Shown: one piece after another, positions 9,501 to 17,779 of the stretch
Layout: each line of letters opens with the position of its first letter
Position numbering within the stretch: the stretch's first letter is position 1
Origin: Planctomycetaceae bacterium
GTDB lineage: Bacteria > Planctomycetota > Phycisphaerae > Phycisphaerales > UBA1924
Direction: 5' to 3'
DNA: 64,000 nt
Assembly: GCA_027487735.1 (NCBI GenBank)
Contig: JAIYDA010000001.1
Span: forward strand, 23,086 to 87,085
Translations under genes and position numbers: made by a program
Notes under the pieces: generated by a model
What the model was told of the DNA's origin: nothing
Databases searched by the model: none
What the model saw: only the letters and a program-made list of their open reading frames with translations

Positions 9501-10237
9501 TCGTCGCGACGCGCGTGATGGAGGCCAAGCCACGCTGGAGCTTTGCCCTGACGCCCCAGGGCGATGCCCTGCTGGCCATGCCGTTCAGCCGCGAACCGGG
9601 CGAAGAATCGCAGGAGCCCACCACGATGCTGGTGCTCGACCCCAGGACGCTCCAGACGGTCCGCATGATCAAGAACATCACCGAGCCCGTGCACACCATC
9701 ACGTTTGCGCCGGATGGCAGACGTTTCGCGACGTGCAACTGGGATGGATCGGTCCGGCTCTATGACTTCAACAGCGGCTCGCGCCTCGCCACGCTCTCCG
9801 GCCACGTCGATGTCGTGATGGCCGCCGCCTTCAGCCCCGACGGCAGACGCCTGGCCACCGCCGGCAAGGACAGGCTGATCCGCATCTGGAGCCTGGAGAC
9901 GTTTGACCAGGTGGCCATGCTCGGCGGCCACGCGGGCCACATCGGCGACCTGGACTGGGACGCGACCGGCGAGCGACTGCTGTCGTGCTCGGGCGATTCA
10001 ACCGTGCGGATTTGGGAACCGGTTCCCGTTCGCACGCGCGTCGAGGCTCGCGATGCTCGGGCAGATGCGGTGTTGCGAATGCAGCCAACTGTCGACACAC
10101 TCTTGACGACGCTTGCTGATCCCCAGCGAGTGCGAGAGAGTATCACAAACAACGGCTCGCTGACCCCGCTCGAGCGTAAGACGGCGTTGCAACTCGTTCT
10201 TGCAAGAGGCGTGAACAACGCGATGCCGTTGCGGTGA
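6512..10237 (+). CDS. Transmembrane Ser/Thr protein kinase with WD40 repeats
   Basis: About 1,241 residues from the ATG at 6512; a TTG at 6482 with AGAG seven bases upstream is a real alternative. After a leader with CQNDASLEATVRLLL comes a Hanks-type kinase domain (about 96-365): glycine loop IGEGGFG, VALKVVKLG with the ATP-binding Lys, HRDIKPSN with His221, DFG at 244-246 and SPEQAG. A single membrane helix (about 423-447) follows, then a coiled segment with RERERAD. From about residue 520 to 1,170 there are many WD40 blades, clearest at VMAAAFSPDGRRLATAGKDRLIRIW. All catalytic residues are present. The likely arrangement is a cytoplasmic kinase with an extracytoplasmic propeller as sensor or scaffold. 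Partner of the upstream sigma factor by position only. Confidence 0.93.
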   Translation: MPPPATTPEGSTLDRAAEVFHRVRLLGLAQRDEAIAAACQNDASLEATVRLLLKGDNAALPVERLADDIRAVHEVLNLEGATAGHSSALFKADGTHIGPYRLLERIGEGGFGIVFMAAQEHPVRRRVALKVVKLGMDTKQVVARFEAERQALALMDHPCIARVFDGGATPTGRPYFVMELVRGVPITEYCDSHKLGLRGRLGLVSQVCNALQHAHQRGVIHRDIKPSNVLVVAENGAPTPKIIDFGIAKATTGRLTDRTLFTELRQMIGTPAYMSPEQAGQTSEDVDTRTDVYAVGVLLYELLTGATPFDSKRLASAAYGEIQRIIREEDPPKPSTRVASKPGTLIGVAEKRATAPTKLSTTIQGELDWIVMKAMEKDRTRRYDSAGAFAADIERYLTGHAVSAAPPGRAYLVRKFVRRNRGAVIAGGLLTLAVLAGLAGTSVGLVRTERERKVAVRERERADLNAGQAREAESLATRQAYSASMLSASAAINNVQFAAAGSFLEAAPQSLRGWEWRLLHARLDTSIRAFPTTSASSGLPLLPQFYGLHVHPDGQSLFTTDRHADPAAQRWSVKTGELLQSFARLSLPTTQPPLMVETLLSADGSRLWLHAIPQSQRVDFVLETWDVASGARVDRATFAPPHFPGLEVRVSPDATRVLFQPLDAATWTLTDTAGRVQATSTASQMAIHETMPFSHDGKRVVGFDRDYRTMTISDAQSLAPLSTVPLGSAMVMKTAFSQDERWLALAVDGGFAQVFDTAASPPTSVRMPHPARVGNVAFSPDASVLATVAEDRAIRVWDRASGELLATYPSPSLINAPLAILPDGKTVVGQETDGHVRFWDLTAEQTRVLRGHTSIVSNAMFVPNNPAGLIISGGWDGQSGSARSLRLWDEDSGELVTTLDGPSTGMIQLQHLACSRDGTRAVAAWGSPLVEHRQVALLDLQTGQRLWTRQAPQDGPVLFVAIAPDTSAVYIAERASFGTVDGQGYQLNLLDPASGEIVATRVMEAKPRWSFALTPQGDALLAMPFSREPGEESQEPTTMLVLDPRTLQTVRMIKNITEPVHTITFAPDGRRFATCNWDGSVRLYDFNSGSRLATLSGHVDVVMAAAFSPDGRRLATAGKDRLIRIWSLETFDQVAMLGGHAGHIGDLDWDATGERLLSCSGDSTVRIWEPVPVRTRVEARDARADAVLRMQPTVDTLLTTLADPQRVRESITNNGSLTPLERKTALQLVLARGVNNAMPLR

Positions 10238-10352
10238 AGCAGCCAGCCGCACAACGTCGCGCTGACTCGAACCCGATGCGAAGCGGTCTCGCAACCGAGG
10301 CCTTTCGCGAGAACGAGCGGCTTGCGGCGCAAGCCTGCAACACCGAATGAAT

Positions 10353-10400
10353 GAACCCGATGGGGTCGTTGCTCCCACTTCGGCGCGGGTTTCTTCTTGG
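10353..10400 (+). repeat. Decayed direct repeat of the tRNA-Glu 3' end and its terminator
   Basis: This stretch aligns with 1143-1190 in the same orientation: ATGGGGTC, TTGC, CTTCGGCG and GGGTTT are shared, with five scattered substitutions from 1151 on and one missing base before it. It therefore covers the 3' side of the T arm, the acceptor strand and the terminator hairpin of tRNA-Glu, but no tRNA body precedes it. The hairpin (CCCaC-TTCG-GCGcGGG-TTT) is imperfect and may still act as a weak terminator for the kinase gene. Confidence 0.8.
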
Positions 10401-10455
10401 GCTTGTGCGCCGTCTGCGTTGTCTGCGCGGCTCTTCCTGGGCCTGTCACGTCGCG

Positions 10456-12603
10456 CTACTCGTCAACCGGTGCCGCCAGCATGGCAAGCCCGGGCGTTGC
10501 GCTCTTCCCGTTCTCGTCGAGCGTCAGCTCTGGGATTTTGCCGTCCTGCTGCAGGCCCACGAGCTTGGCGTAAAGACCGCCCGCGGCGAGCAGCTGGGCG
10601 TGGGTGCCTTGCTCCGCGATTGTGCCTTTGTCGAGCACGAGGATGCGGTCGGCGGAGCGGATGGTGCTGAGGCGATGGGCGATGGTGATGCACGTGCGGC
10701 CCGAGCGGAGGGCGGCGAGGCTGGCCTGGATGCGCTGCTCGCTCTCAGAGTCGAGGTTGCTGGTTGCTTCGTCGAGAATGAGGATGCGCGGGTTCGCGAG
10801 TAGCGCGCGGGCGATGGCGAGGCGCTGCCTTTGGCCACCAGAGAGTCGCACGCCGCGTTCGCCGATCACGGCGTCGTAGCCGCCCTCCACTTGCAGGATG
10901 AACTCATGCGCGGCAGCGGCACGGGCAGCGGCGATGATCTCCTCGCGCGTTGCGTCGCGCTTGGCGTAGGCGATGTTGTCGGAGATCGATCCATCGAAGA
11001 GAAAAACTTCTTGCTCTACGATGCCAAGCAGGCTGCGATAGTCGCTCACGCGGATGTCGCGAAGGTCGGTGCCATCGAGAGTGATGACGCCTGAGGTCGG
11101 GTCGTCAAAGCGGGCGATGAGGTTGCAGAGCGTTGTCTTGCCGCTGCCCGATGGGCCGACGAGGGCGAGGGTGGAGCCTGCGGGGATTGTGAATGAGACA
11201 CCAGACAGCACGAAGGCTGGCGGCGGGGCCTCGGGCGGCGAGGGCGCACCGGTCGCCTTAGCCGCATCGGTCCCACCCGATGCTGCTTGCGGCTTTGGGC
11301 TGCGCGGGCTTGGGTAGCGATAGCTCACGTTGTTGACGCGAATCTCGCCGCGCACGCTGCGGGCTTCCAGAGCCTTGCCCTGCGGCGCATCGCAGAACTC
11401 GGTGGGCTCGCTGAGCAGCGCAAGAAAGCGGTCGAACGCCGCGAGGTTGGTCTGGACGCCACTCGCCGTCGAGACCAGCGTCTCGAGCGGGCCAAGCAGC
11501 ATGAGCAGATAGGTGCTGAACATCATGACATCGCCAATGGTGAGCGATCCATCGACGACGCGCGAGCCGCCATACACCAGCACGCCCGCGGTCGCTGTGG
11601 GGATGAGCAGGGCCCAGGCAACGTCGGTCATGCGGCTCCACCACCAGCTCAGCACCTCGAGGCGGGCCATGTAGTGCTGGCTGCGCACAAAGGCCGCGCC
11701 GGCGCTCTTGCTGCGACCAAAGGCGCGGAGCACGCGCACGCCCGCGAAGGCCTCGGTCGTGAAGGCATCGGCGGTGGTGCGCACCTGCTTGGCATCGCGC
11801 AGCACGGGGCGGATGCGCGTGATCCACGCGCGATGCGTGATCCACACCGTGGGCAGCAGCAGCAGCCCGCCCAGCAGCATGCGGTAGTCTGTCCACGCGA
11901 GCACCGCGAGCGTGCCGAAGAGCTGCACGATCGCGCGCCAGGGGCTAAAGATGAGCGAGAACAGCAGCTCGCCCGCAAGGCCCGCATCCTCGCGCAGCAG
12001 GCTTGCCATGCCGCCCGTTTTGTAGTGCTGGATCCGATGCAGCGGCAGTCTCAGCGCATGGGTGAAAGCACGCTCGCGCCACGAGGCTTGCACGCGCTTG
12101 GTCACGCGGGTGATCTGCCAGCGCGCGATGGTGCCCAGCGTGACCGCAAGCGCGGTGACGCCCACCATACCTATGCCCAGCAGCACGAGCAGACGCTTGC
12201 GGTCGGCACTTGCGAATGCACCATCGGGCTCGACGTTGGCCCATGCCTTGGCCCAAAGTGGCAAGCCCGATGGGCCCGGGTTGTCGGTCGCGATGTAGTC
12301 AATCGCGACCTTGGTCGCAGCGGGCAGCACGAGCCCGAGCAAGGCCGTGAGCGTGAGCGTGCAGAGGCTGAGGATGAGCCAAGCGCGATGCTCGCGCGTG
12401 CGGGCAAAGAGCTCGCGCAGCAGCGCGCCAAGGCCAAGCTCGCGCGCGTTGCGGTCACGCTTTGGCGCACCGTGCGCGCCGTCGCTCGATTGCGTCGCCC
12501 ACGCTGGGTCGGTCTTGCGGCGATGCAGATACGCCGCGTAGCGAGCCCGGCTCGATGGCGGGGCCTTGGTTGGAGCGAGAGGATTTGTTGTGGGGCGTGT
12601 CAC
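10456..12603 (-). CDS. ABC exporter, fused membrane and ATPase domains (MsbA/BmrA type)
   Basis: A 715-residue half-transporter that should act as a homodimer in the inner membrane. The N-terminal 80 residues are a charged, cytoplasmic leader. Six membrane helices follow between about 95 and 400 (ABC transmembrane type 1). The ATPase has Walker A GPSGSGKTT at 483-491, signature LSGGQRQRLAIARAL near 585, and Walker B ILILDEATSNLDSE; the H-loop AHRLSTI is present. The start is a GTG with no clear ribosome site, so it is uncertain by some residues. A Pro/Ala-rich insertion (SPKPQAASGGTDAAK region) just before the ATPase is unusual. It follows an unrecognised protein gene by 33 bp and may share its transcript. 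Lipid or peptide export is possible; the substrate cannot be read. Confidence 0.92.
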   Translation of the reverse strand: MTRPTTNPLAPTKAPPSSRARYAAYLHRRKTDPAWATQSSDGAHGAPKRDRNARELGLGALLRELFARTREHRAWLILSLCTLTLTALLGLVLPAATKVAIDYIATDNPGPSGLPLWAKAWANVEPDGAFASADRKRLLVLLGIGMVGVTALAVTLGTIARWQITRVTKRVQASWRERAFTHALRLPLHRIQHYKTGGMASLLREDAGLAGELLFSLIFSPWRAIVQLFGTLAVLAWTDYRMLLGGLLLLPTVWITHRAWITRIRPVLRDAKQVRTTADAFTTEAFAGVRVLRAFGRSKSAGAAFVRSQHYMARLEVLSWWWSRMTDVAWALLIPTATAGVLVYGGSRVVDGSLTIGDVMMFSTYLLMLLGPLETLVSTASGVQTNLAAFDRFLALLSEPTEFCDAPQGKALEARSVRGEIRVNNVSYRYPSPRSPKPQAASGGTDAAKATGAPSPPEAPPPAFVLSGVSFTIPAGSTLALVGPSGSGKTTLCNLIARFDDPTSGVITLDGTDLRDIRVSDYRSLLGIVEQEVFLFDGSISDNIAYAKRDATREEIIAAARAAAAHEFILQVEGGYDAVIGERGVRLSGGQRQRLAIARALLANPRILILDEATSNLDSESEQRIQASLAALRSGRTCITIAHRLSTIRSADRILVLDKGTIAEQGTHAQLLAAGGLYAKLVGLQQDGKIPELTLDENGKSATPGLAMLAAPVDE

Positions 12604-12636
12604 GAGCTGCGATCGGTCGCGGGGCGTTGCGTGGGC

Positions 12637-13740
12637 TTATGCGGTCACTGCGACGTGCGCGCGTGTCGCGGCAAGCCATGCGTCGAGATATGGCGGGGCG
12701 TTCGACGCGAGCGTGGGAAGCTGCAGGGGCTGCGACGCACCCCCAAGCAGCGCAGGCAGCAGCATGCGGGCAAGCTGGGCTGGAGCATCGCTGGGCGCGA
12801 GGCGCGCAGCCGCAACATCGCACCCAAGTTCTCCAAGCACGCGGGCGTCGCCCTCGCACAGCACGGGGAGCACGCGCCGGGCGATGCACGCGTGCACCAG
12901 CGTCGCAAGGGCCCAGCGGTGCGAACCCTGCGCGAGCGCGAAGACCGCCGCCGCCGAGCAAGCGGGCAACCAACGCATGAGGGGCGCAGAGGTGTGCAGC
13001 ACCTGAGCGACCAAACCTCGCTCGAGCACCACGCGGCGCGACGCGGCGAGATAGCCCGAAGCATGCTCCGGAATCACGCAGGTGTGCAGCAGTCCGCCCG
13101 CGTGGAGCACGGCGCTGAGGGCGGTCATGTCCGCCGCGTTGCCCGGGGCTGCGGGGTCGGCAAGCAACGCGACGCGAGTGGGAAAGCGCGGAGCATCGCC
13201 TGGCATGCTGCCCCACTGCTCCTGCTCGACTGGCTGCGCCGCGGGCAAGACGCGCGCGAGCTGCGCTGGCGTGGGCAGCGCGAGCGCGACGGGCGGCACA
13301 GCCGCTTCACCTTGCGGGGCATGCAAGGTGTGCACGCTGCCCGCATCAACATCCACCCATAACCACGTTGCTCGGGGCGCAGCGCTCGCGCAGCGACGGA
13401 CGAGGCCCAGGGCACTGCGCATCGCCCCGCCCCAGCAGACGATCGTGCCGGGCTGCACGTCGCTCCTGCGTAGCAGCATGCGCAAGCCCGGGCCCATGCG
13501 CGACTGCGCATGCAAGGGCGGCAGCAGCGAGGCGTGCAGAGCGAGGCCCACGCTCTGCGCATCGGCCTTTGCTTCGTGATTGCCCACGAGCAGGGCGTGG
13601 TGCGACGCATCGTGCTGCTGCAAGCAGCGCACCGCAAGCAGCGGCGCGAGCCCGCCCACATGCAGCGAGGGACTGCCCGCAGCATGAAACCACGCGAGCG
13701 GACGCGGTCGCGGCTGGAGGATGTGGAGCGTGTGAGACAT
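12637..13740 (-). CDS. Unrecognised protein, possibly glycosyltransferase-like
   Basis: A 367-residue Ala/Leu-rich protein without signal peptide or membrane helix. It begins MSHTLHILQPRPRPLAWFHAAGS. Two halves can be seen: an N-terminal part with LLVGNHEAKADAQSVGLALHASLLPP and TIVCWGGAMRSALGLVRR, and a C-terminal part starting at RVALLADPAAPGNAADMTAL that ends in HACIARRVLPVLCEGDARVLGEL and DAPAQLARMLLPAL. That layout, two alpha/beta halves with a late GxxxLGE-like segment, is reminiscent of GT-B glycosyltransferases, but no diagnostic motif is certain. It directly precedes the ABC exporter on the same strand. Treat as hypothetical. Confidence 0.7.
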   Translation of the reverse strand: MSHTLHILQPRPRPLAWFHAAGSPSLHVGGLAPLLAVRCLQQHDASHHALLVGNHEAKADAQSVGLALHASLLPPLHAQSRMGPGLRMLLRRSDVQPGTIVCWGGAMRSALGLVRRCASAAPRATWLWVDVDAGSVHTLHAPQGEAAVPPVALALPTPAQLARVLPAAQPVEQEQWGSMPGDAPRFPTRVALLADPAAPGNAADMTALSAVLHAGGLLHTCVIPEHASGYLAASRRVVLERGLVAQVLHTSAPLMRWLPACSAAAVFALAQGSHRWALATLVHACIARRVLPVLCEGDARVLGELGCDVAAARLAPSDAPAQLARMLLPALLGGASQPLQLPTLASNAPPYLDAWLAATRAHVAVTA

Positions 13741-13827
13741 AAGGGCGAGCGGCCTCAGGCGAGAGCTTGCTTGAAAGACCAGGCAACGACAGGAAACGCT
13801 GGCTGCAACACTGGACTAAACACTGGA

Positions 13828-14082
13828 CTAGATGAATCGCATGAGCATCGGGATGATGAACAGTCCCAGCAGGACGAGAGCCGTGATGATGGCCCACTTC
13901 GGCACGCCCGCGTCTTGCTCTCGCATGTTCACGGCGTAGCCGCACTTCCAGCAGAGCTCAACGTCGTCGTAGAGCGTGGTGCGACACTTGGGGCAGGGGC
14001 GGGTAGCGTCGGAGAATGCCTCGATGTCTTCGGGGCGTGGGTCGTCGGAAGAGGTAGGCTTGCGCGGGCCGGGGCGAGGCAT
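13828..14082 (-). CDS. Small membrane protein with a zinc-ribbon
   Basis: About 84 residues. The ATG at 14082 is preferred over one 78 bases upstream because the extra residues look untypical and would overlap the divergent gene's leader. CPKCRTTLYDDVELCWKCGY is a four-cysteine zinc-ribbon of the kind found in many small bacterial proteins. A single C-terminal helix (WAIITALVLLGLFIIPMLM) anchors it with the ribbon in the cytoplasm. The function is unknown. It faces the GT41 gene head to head, 76 bp apart. Confidence 0.75.
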   Translation of the reverse strand: MPRPGPRKPTSSDDPRPEDIEAFSDATRPCPKCRTTLYDDVELCWKCGYAVNMREQDAGVPKWAIITALVLLGLFIIPMLMRFI

Positions 14083-14158
14083 GGATGATGGTAGAACCAG
14101 CGATGTGCCCGAGGGCATGATTCGCAGAGGGCAGAGCGAGTGTGTACCCTCGATTCCC

Positions 14159-16072
14159 ATGGTCTCAAACGCGATGATGAAGGCCGACGTGCTCTTGCAG
14201 CGAGGCCAATATGCCCAGGCCGAGCCCCTGATTCGTCAGCACCTGCGGGCAAAGCCCAACGACGTGCTCGCGCACGAGTGGCTCGGCGCCTCGCTGATGT
14301 TCCAGCAGCGCTTTCAGCAGGCGGAGTTCAGTGCGCTCCGCTGCATCGCACTCAGCGAGGCTAGCCCGGGCGTGCCGGGGGGCGGCATCTCCGCTGTGGA
14401 TTTGTCGCGCCGCTATGAGCTTGCGGCGAACATCTATGGCAAGCTGGGTGATGGCGATCGGGCGCTCAAGTTTGGCAAGCTCGCGGTGCAGACGCACGCA
14501 TCGCCCGCAGCCCTGAACGTGCTCGCTGCGGTGCACCTGCTGCGCGAGGAGCCCGGGCAGGCGTATGAGCCGCTGAGCAAGGCCTACGCGATGGGAACGG
14601 CTGACATCTCCATTGCGAGCAACTACGCCTTGCTGCTCGGTGAGCTTGGCAAGCCCGAGGAATCAATCGCGGTACTGCTGAAGACACTGCGGACCTTTCA
14701 CGACCCGATGACGATGATCCAGGTCGTGTCCGGGCTCAACTACCCCGTGCCAACGCAGGGCAACGTCGCCGACCCGTTGCCCGCAAGCCCCGACGACCCC
14801 GAGTGCATCGACGCGCAGTTCAAGCTGGGGTTTGCCAAGCAGCACGGCGCGTTTGTGACGGCCCTTGCGGTGGAGGAGCTGGGGGGCCGCCCACACCTGC
14901 ACGGCGTGACCGACTTCTCGCCCGATCGCCCGCTGCGCGTCGGGATTATGAGCTACGACATCCGCCGGCACTCGTGCAGCTATTTTCTCAGGCCCCTATG
15001 CAAGCACTTGCGGCGGGAGGGGCTCGCCCTCGTAGGGATCTCCAACTCGTCGCAGGTTGACGAGGTGACCAACGAGCTGCGGGCAGGCTTTGATGAATGG
15101 GTGCACCTGCCCGGGGCGGTGATTCCGACAGTCGCTCGCGCCGTCGCGCAAGCGAAGATCGACGTGCTGATTGAGTGCGGCGGCTACACCGCGAACACGC
15201 CCATGTTTGCCTGCGGCATTGGCCCAGCGCCGGTGCAAGCAACGTATCTGGGCTATCCGGGCAGCACGGGGCTGCCCCGCATCGCGTATCGCATCGTGGA
15301 TGATCGCACCGACCCTGCGCCGCAAGCCGACGCGCACTGCACCGAACACCTGCTGCGTTTGAAAGACTGCTTCTTATGCTTTGACCCAGGACCAGAGTGC
15401 CCGCAGCCGCGAAGCGAGGGCGTGATGGGCCCTGCCGATGCGATCGGGGCGGATGGGCTGCCCCGCCCGCTGGTGTTTGGCAGCTTTAGCACGGCGATCA
15501 AGCTCTCGCGCGCGACGTATGACCAGTGGTGCGCGGTGCTGCGCGCTGTGCCGCGCAGCACGATGCTCATCAAGGCGAGCATCCTGGGCACGCAGGAAGC
15601 GCGCGACCATGCCCTGCGCCAGTTTGCCGAGCGCGGGGTCGACCCAGCTCGCATCGAGCTCATCGCGCGTGTGCGCGATCAGGCGGCACACCTGCGGATT
15701 TATGACCGCATGGACATCGCGCTCGACACCTATCCGTATGTGGGTACGACGACGATCTGCGAGTCGCTGCTCATGGGCGTGCCGTATCTCTCTCGCTATG
15801 GCAAGCAGCACGTGAATCGCGTGGGGCTCAGCCTGCTCAGTGCGTCGGGCGTGCCCGAGCTCGCGTGCGAGAGCGTGGAGCGGCTGGTGGCGGTCGCGAA
15901 GGAGCTCGACAGCGACCGGGCAAGGCTCGCTCGCTATCACCGCACGCTGCGGGACACCATGCTGCAGAGCCCCGTGGGCGATGGCAAGGCCTTCGCCGAC
16001 AAGTTCGCGGAGGCAATCCGCTGGATGTGGAAGCAAGAGTGCGCAAAGCAAGCAAGCGCGGCGGCGCGGTAA
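14159..16072 (+). CDS. TPR protein with SPINDLY/O-GlcNAc transferase-type domain (GT41)
   Basis: About 637 residues from the ATG at 14159. The first 230 residues are TPR-like helical repeats (ADVLLQRGQYAQAEPLIRQHL and onward). The catalytic part shows the GT41 landmarks: LRVGIMSYDIRRHSC, IDVLIECGGYTANTP, PAPVQATYLGYPGSTGL with IAYRIVDDRTDP, FGSFSTAIKLS, and near the end DIALDTYPYVGTTTICESLLMGVP, the UDP/GDP-sugar-binding segment. In the SPINDLY/OGT family such enzymes glycosylate Ser/Thr of proteins using GDP-fucose or UDP-GlcNAc; which donor is used here cannot be told. No signal peptide, so cytoplasmic. The TPR repeats probably select the protein substrate. Divergent from the zinc-ribbon gene. 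Confidence 0.9.
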   Translation: MVSNAMMKADVLLQRGQYAQAEPLIRQHLRAKPNDVLAHEWLGASLMFQQRFQQAEFSALRCIALSEASPGVPGGGISAVDLSRRYELAANIYGKLGDGDRALKFGKLAVQTHASPAALNVLAAVHLLREEPGQAYEPLSKAYAMGTADISIASNYALLLGELGKPEESIAVLLKTLRTFHDPMTMIQVVSGLNYPVPTQGNVADPLPASPDDPECIDAQFKLGFAKQHGAFVTALAVEELGGRPHLHGVTDFSPDRPLRVGIMSYDIRRHSCSYFLRPLCKHLRREGLALVGISNSSQVDEVTNELRAGFDEWVHLPGAVIPTVARAVAQAKIDVLIECGGYTANTPMFACGIGPAPVQATYLGYPGSTGLPRIAYRIVDDRTDPAPQADAHCTEHLLRLKDCFLCFDPGPECPQPRSEGVMGPADAIGADGLPRPLVFGSFSTAIKLSRATYDQWCAVLRAVPRSTMLIKASILGTQEARDHALRQFAERGVDPARIELIARVRDQAAHLRIYDRMDIALDTYPYVGTTTICESLLMGVPYLSRYGKQHVNRVGLSLLSASGVPELACESVERLVAVAKELDSDRARLARYHRTLRDTMLQSPVGDGKAFADKFAEAIRWMWKQECAKQASAAAR

Positions 16073-16108
16073 TCGCCCGAGGCTGCGGCGCGGGAGATTC
16101 GGTTCTTC

Positions 16109-16326
16109 GCACAGAGACTCAGAGACGCAGAGGAAGAGGAGAAGAGAAAGGGGTGGAGGGAGCGAGGGAAAAAGGGATGGAGGGAAGCTGCTGAGCGCTA
16201 GCGATAGTCTCGCGTCAGCGTGGCGACGACCTGCCAAAGTCACGCTCCGTCAGTTTGTCCCTTCTTCCCTTCATCTCTCCATCCCTCTTTCTTCTCCTCT
16301 TCCTCCGCGTCTGTGAGTCTCTGTGC
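16109..16326. repeat. Long purine/pyrimidine inverted repeat (element copy 1)
   Basis: The left arm begins GCACAGAGACTCAGAGACGC and stays almost pure purine for about 85 bases. The right arm ends with its reverse complement, ...GAGTCTCTGTGC at 16326. The arms match over about 70 bases with scattered differences; the middle (about 16190-16240) is GC-rich and can form a short hairpin. It fills the whole gap between the convergent GT41 and DUF1015 genes and could end transcription from both sides. A similar layout is seen at 46587-46716. Confidence 0.85.
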
Positions 16327-16343
16327 TGAAATCCGAGCTTTCC

Positions 16344-17693
16344 CTACGCCAGCCCATGCAAGAAAAGTCCCGTCGCGAGCTTCGGATAGAAGAACGTGCT
16401 CTTCTGCGGCATGAGCTGGTTTGCGCGGCTGACCTCGCGCACCGCTTGCAGGGGCGTGGCACGCACGATCACTCCAAGCTGCGCGAAGCCCGCACCGCCC
16501 CCCGCGCCGGTCTCGGCTCCGCTGCCGATCTCCTCCACCTCGCGGATGGTGTGCGGGAAGGCCCACTTCACGGGCTTGCCTTCGTTGAGCATGCCCTGGC
16601 AGAGCTTCTCGACGATCGTGTATTGGCAGAACGCCACCGAGAGTTGCCGCCACGCCTTGGGCTTTTCTGGGAAGCGCCGCGACAGCGCATCGGGCATCGC
16701 AGGAACTGCCACGCACCCTTGCTTGCGAGCAAAGTCCCACAACGCAAATCGCTCTTCTCCCATGCCCGTCAGGTCGTGCAGCGCTCGCTCCACGCTGCGC
16801 AGGTCCCCCGCGATGGGCTCCACGCGAATATCTTGCGAGGCAGCGGCGAGGAACTTGTCCCACGAGTAGCCGCTCATGCCGCCCAGCACGCGGTGCGTGG
16901 GCCAGATGACCAGTCCCGGGTCGCTCATGCTCACCAGCACCATCATGCTCTTGCGAGCGGGGTGACTCTCGGGCACGGTTCCCTGCGACTCAAGATGCCG
17001 CAGATAGTTCAGCCCCGTCGTGTAGCGATGGTGCCCATCGGCGATGAAGATGTCCTCGCCCGCGAGCGCATCCTGATACGCGCGAATCGTTGCCGCATCG
17101 GTGATCGTCCAGAGCTCGTGCCGCACGTTGTCGTGCGCGGTCAGGGCGTGCACGTCCGCAGCCCGCGATGCCATGATGCTGCGCACCAGCGTGGTTGCCT
17201 TGCCCCCGTCATCAGCGTGCAGCCCAAAGATGGGCGAGAGCTGCGTCTGCGTGCTCTTCATGAGCGCGAAGCGATCTTCCTTCGGCCCACTAAAGGTCTC
17301 CTCATGGGGCAGCACGCCCCCGCCCGCGCGCGGACCAAAGGGCACGACATCCACCGTGCACGCCATGCCGCAGCGCTGCACGGTGGTGGGCACGCCACCC
17401 TGCTCACTCACAAACGTCTGGCGATACGCAAACATCGCCGGCTGCTCGCGGCGCTTGAGCGTGCCCGCTTGCAGCAGCGCTCGCAGCGCAGCGCCAGCTC
17501 CGTCATACGCGGCTTGCGGGCCCAGTTCCTTCGCGGGCGTGTGGGGCAGGTCAATCCCCACGATGTTGCTCGGGCTCTGCGCCAGCAGCCTGGCCTTGCC
17601 TGCCGCGTCGAGCACGTCGTAGGGCGGAGCAACGAGGGCGCTCTGGTCCTTGGTCTGATATTGAATCGCCGCGAAGGGGTAGGTGCTGGGCAT
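16344..17693 (-). CDS. DUF1015 family protein
   Basis: About 449 residues from the ATG at 17693 (MPSTYPFAAIQYQ), chosen because the family begins near here with the segment ALVAPPYDVLD; no good ribosome site is visible. The family's other landmarks are present: IVGIDLPHTP, FAYRQTF, EDRFALMKSTQTQLSPIF, and ADGHHRYTTGLNYL with its DGHHRY core. Soluble, cytoplasmic. The biochemical role of DUF1015 is not established; the HHRY motif suggests metal or phosphate chemistry. Divergent from the DUF4126 gene, with start codons 86 bp apart. Confidence 0.9.
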   Translation of the reverse strand: MPSTYPFAAIQYQTKDQSALVAPPYDVLDAAGKARLLAQSPSNIVGIDLPHTPAKELGPQAAYDGAGAALRALLQAGTLKRREQPAMFAYRQTFVSEQGGVPTTVQRCGMACTVDVVPFGPRAGGGVLPHEETFSGPKEDRFALMKSTQTQLSPIFGLHADDGGKATTLVRSIMASRAADVHALTAHDNVRHELWTITDAATIRAYQDALAGEDIFIADGHHRYTTGLNYLRHLESQGTVPESHPARKSMMVLVSMSDPGLVIWPTHRVLGGMSGYSWDKFLAAASQDIRVEPIAGDLRSVERALHDLTGMGEERFALWDFARKQGCVAVPAMPDALSRRFPEKPKAWRQLSVAFCQYTIVEKLCQGMLNEGKPVKWAFPHTIREVEEIGSGAETGAGGGAGFAQLGVIVRATPLQAVREVSRANQLMPQKSTFFYPKLATGLFLHGLA

Positions 17694-17779
17694 ATCGGCG
17701 GCAGGGTAGTGCCCAACCCCCCCAGCGGGCCCGGCGAAACTGCCTGCAACCAAGCGGGGCAAACCCCCAACAATCGTGC

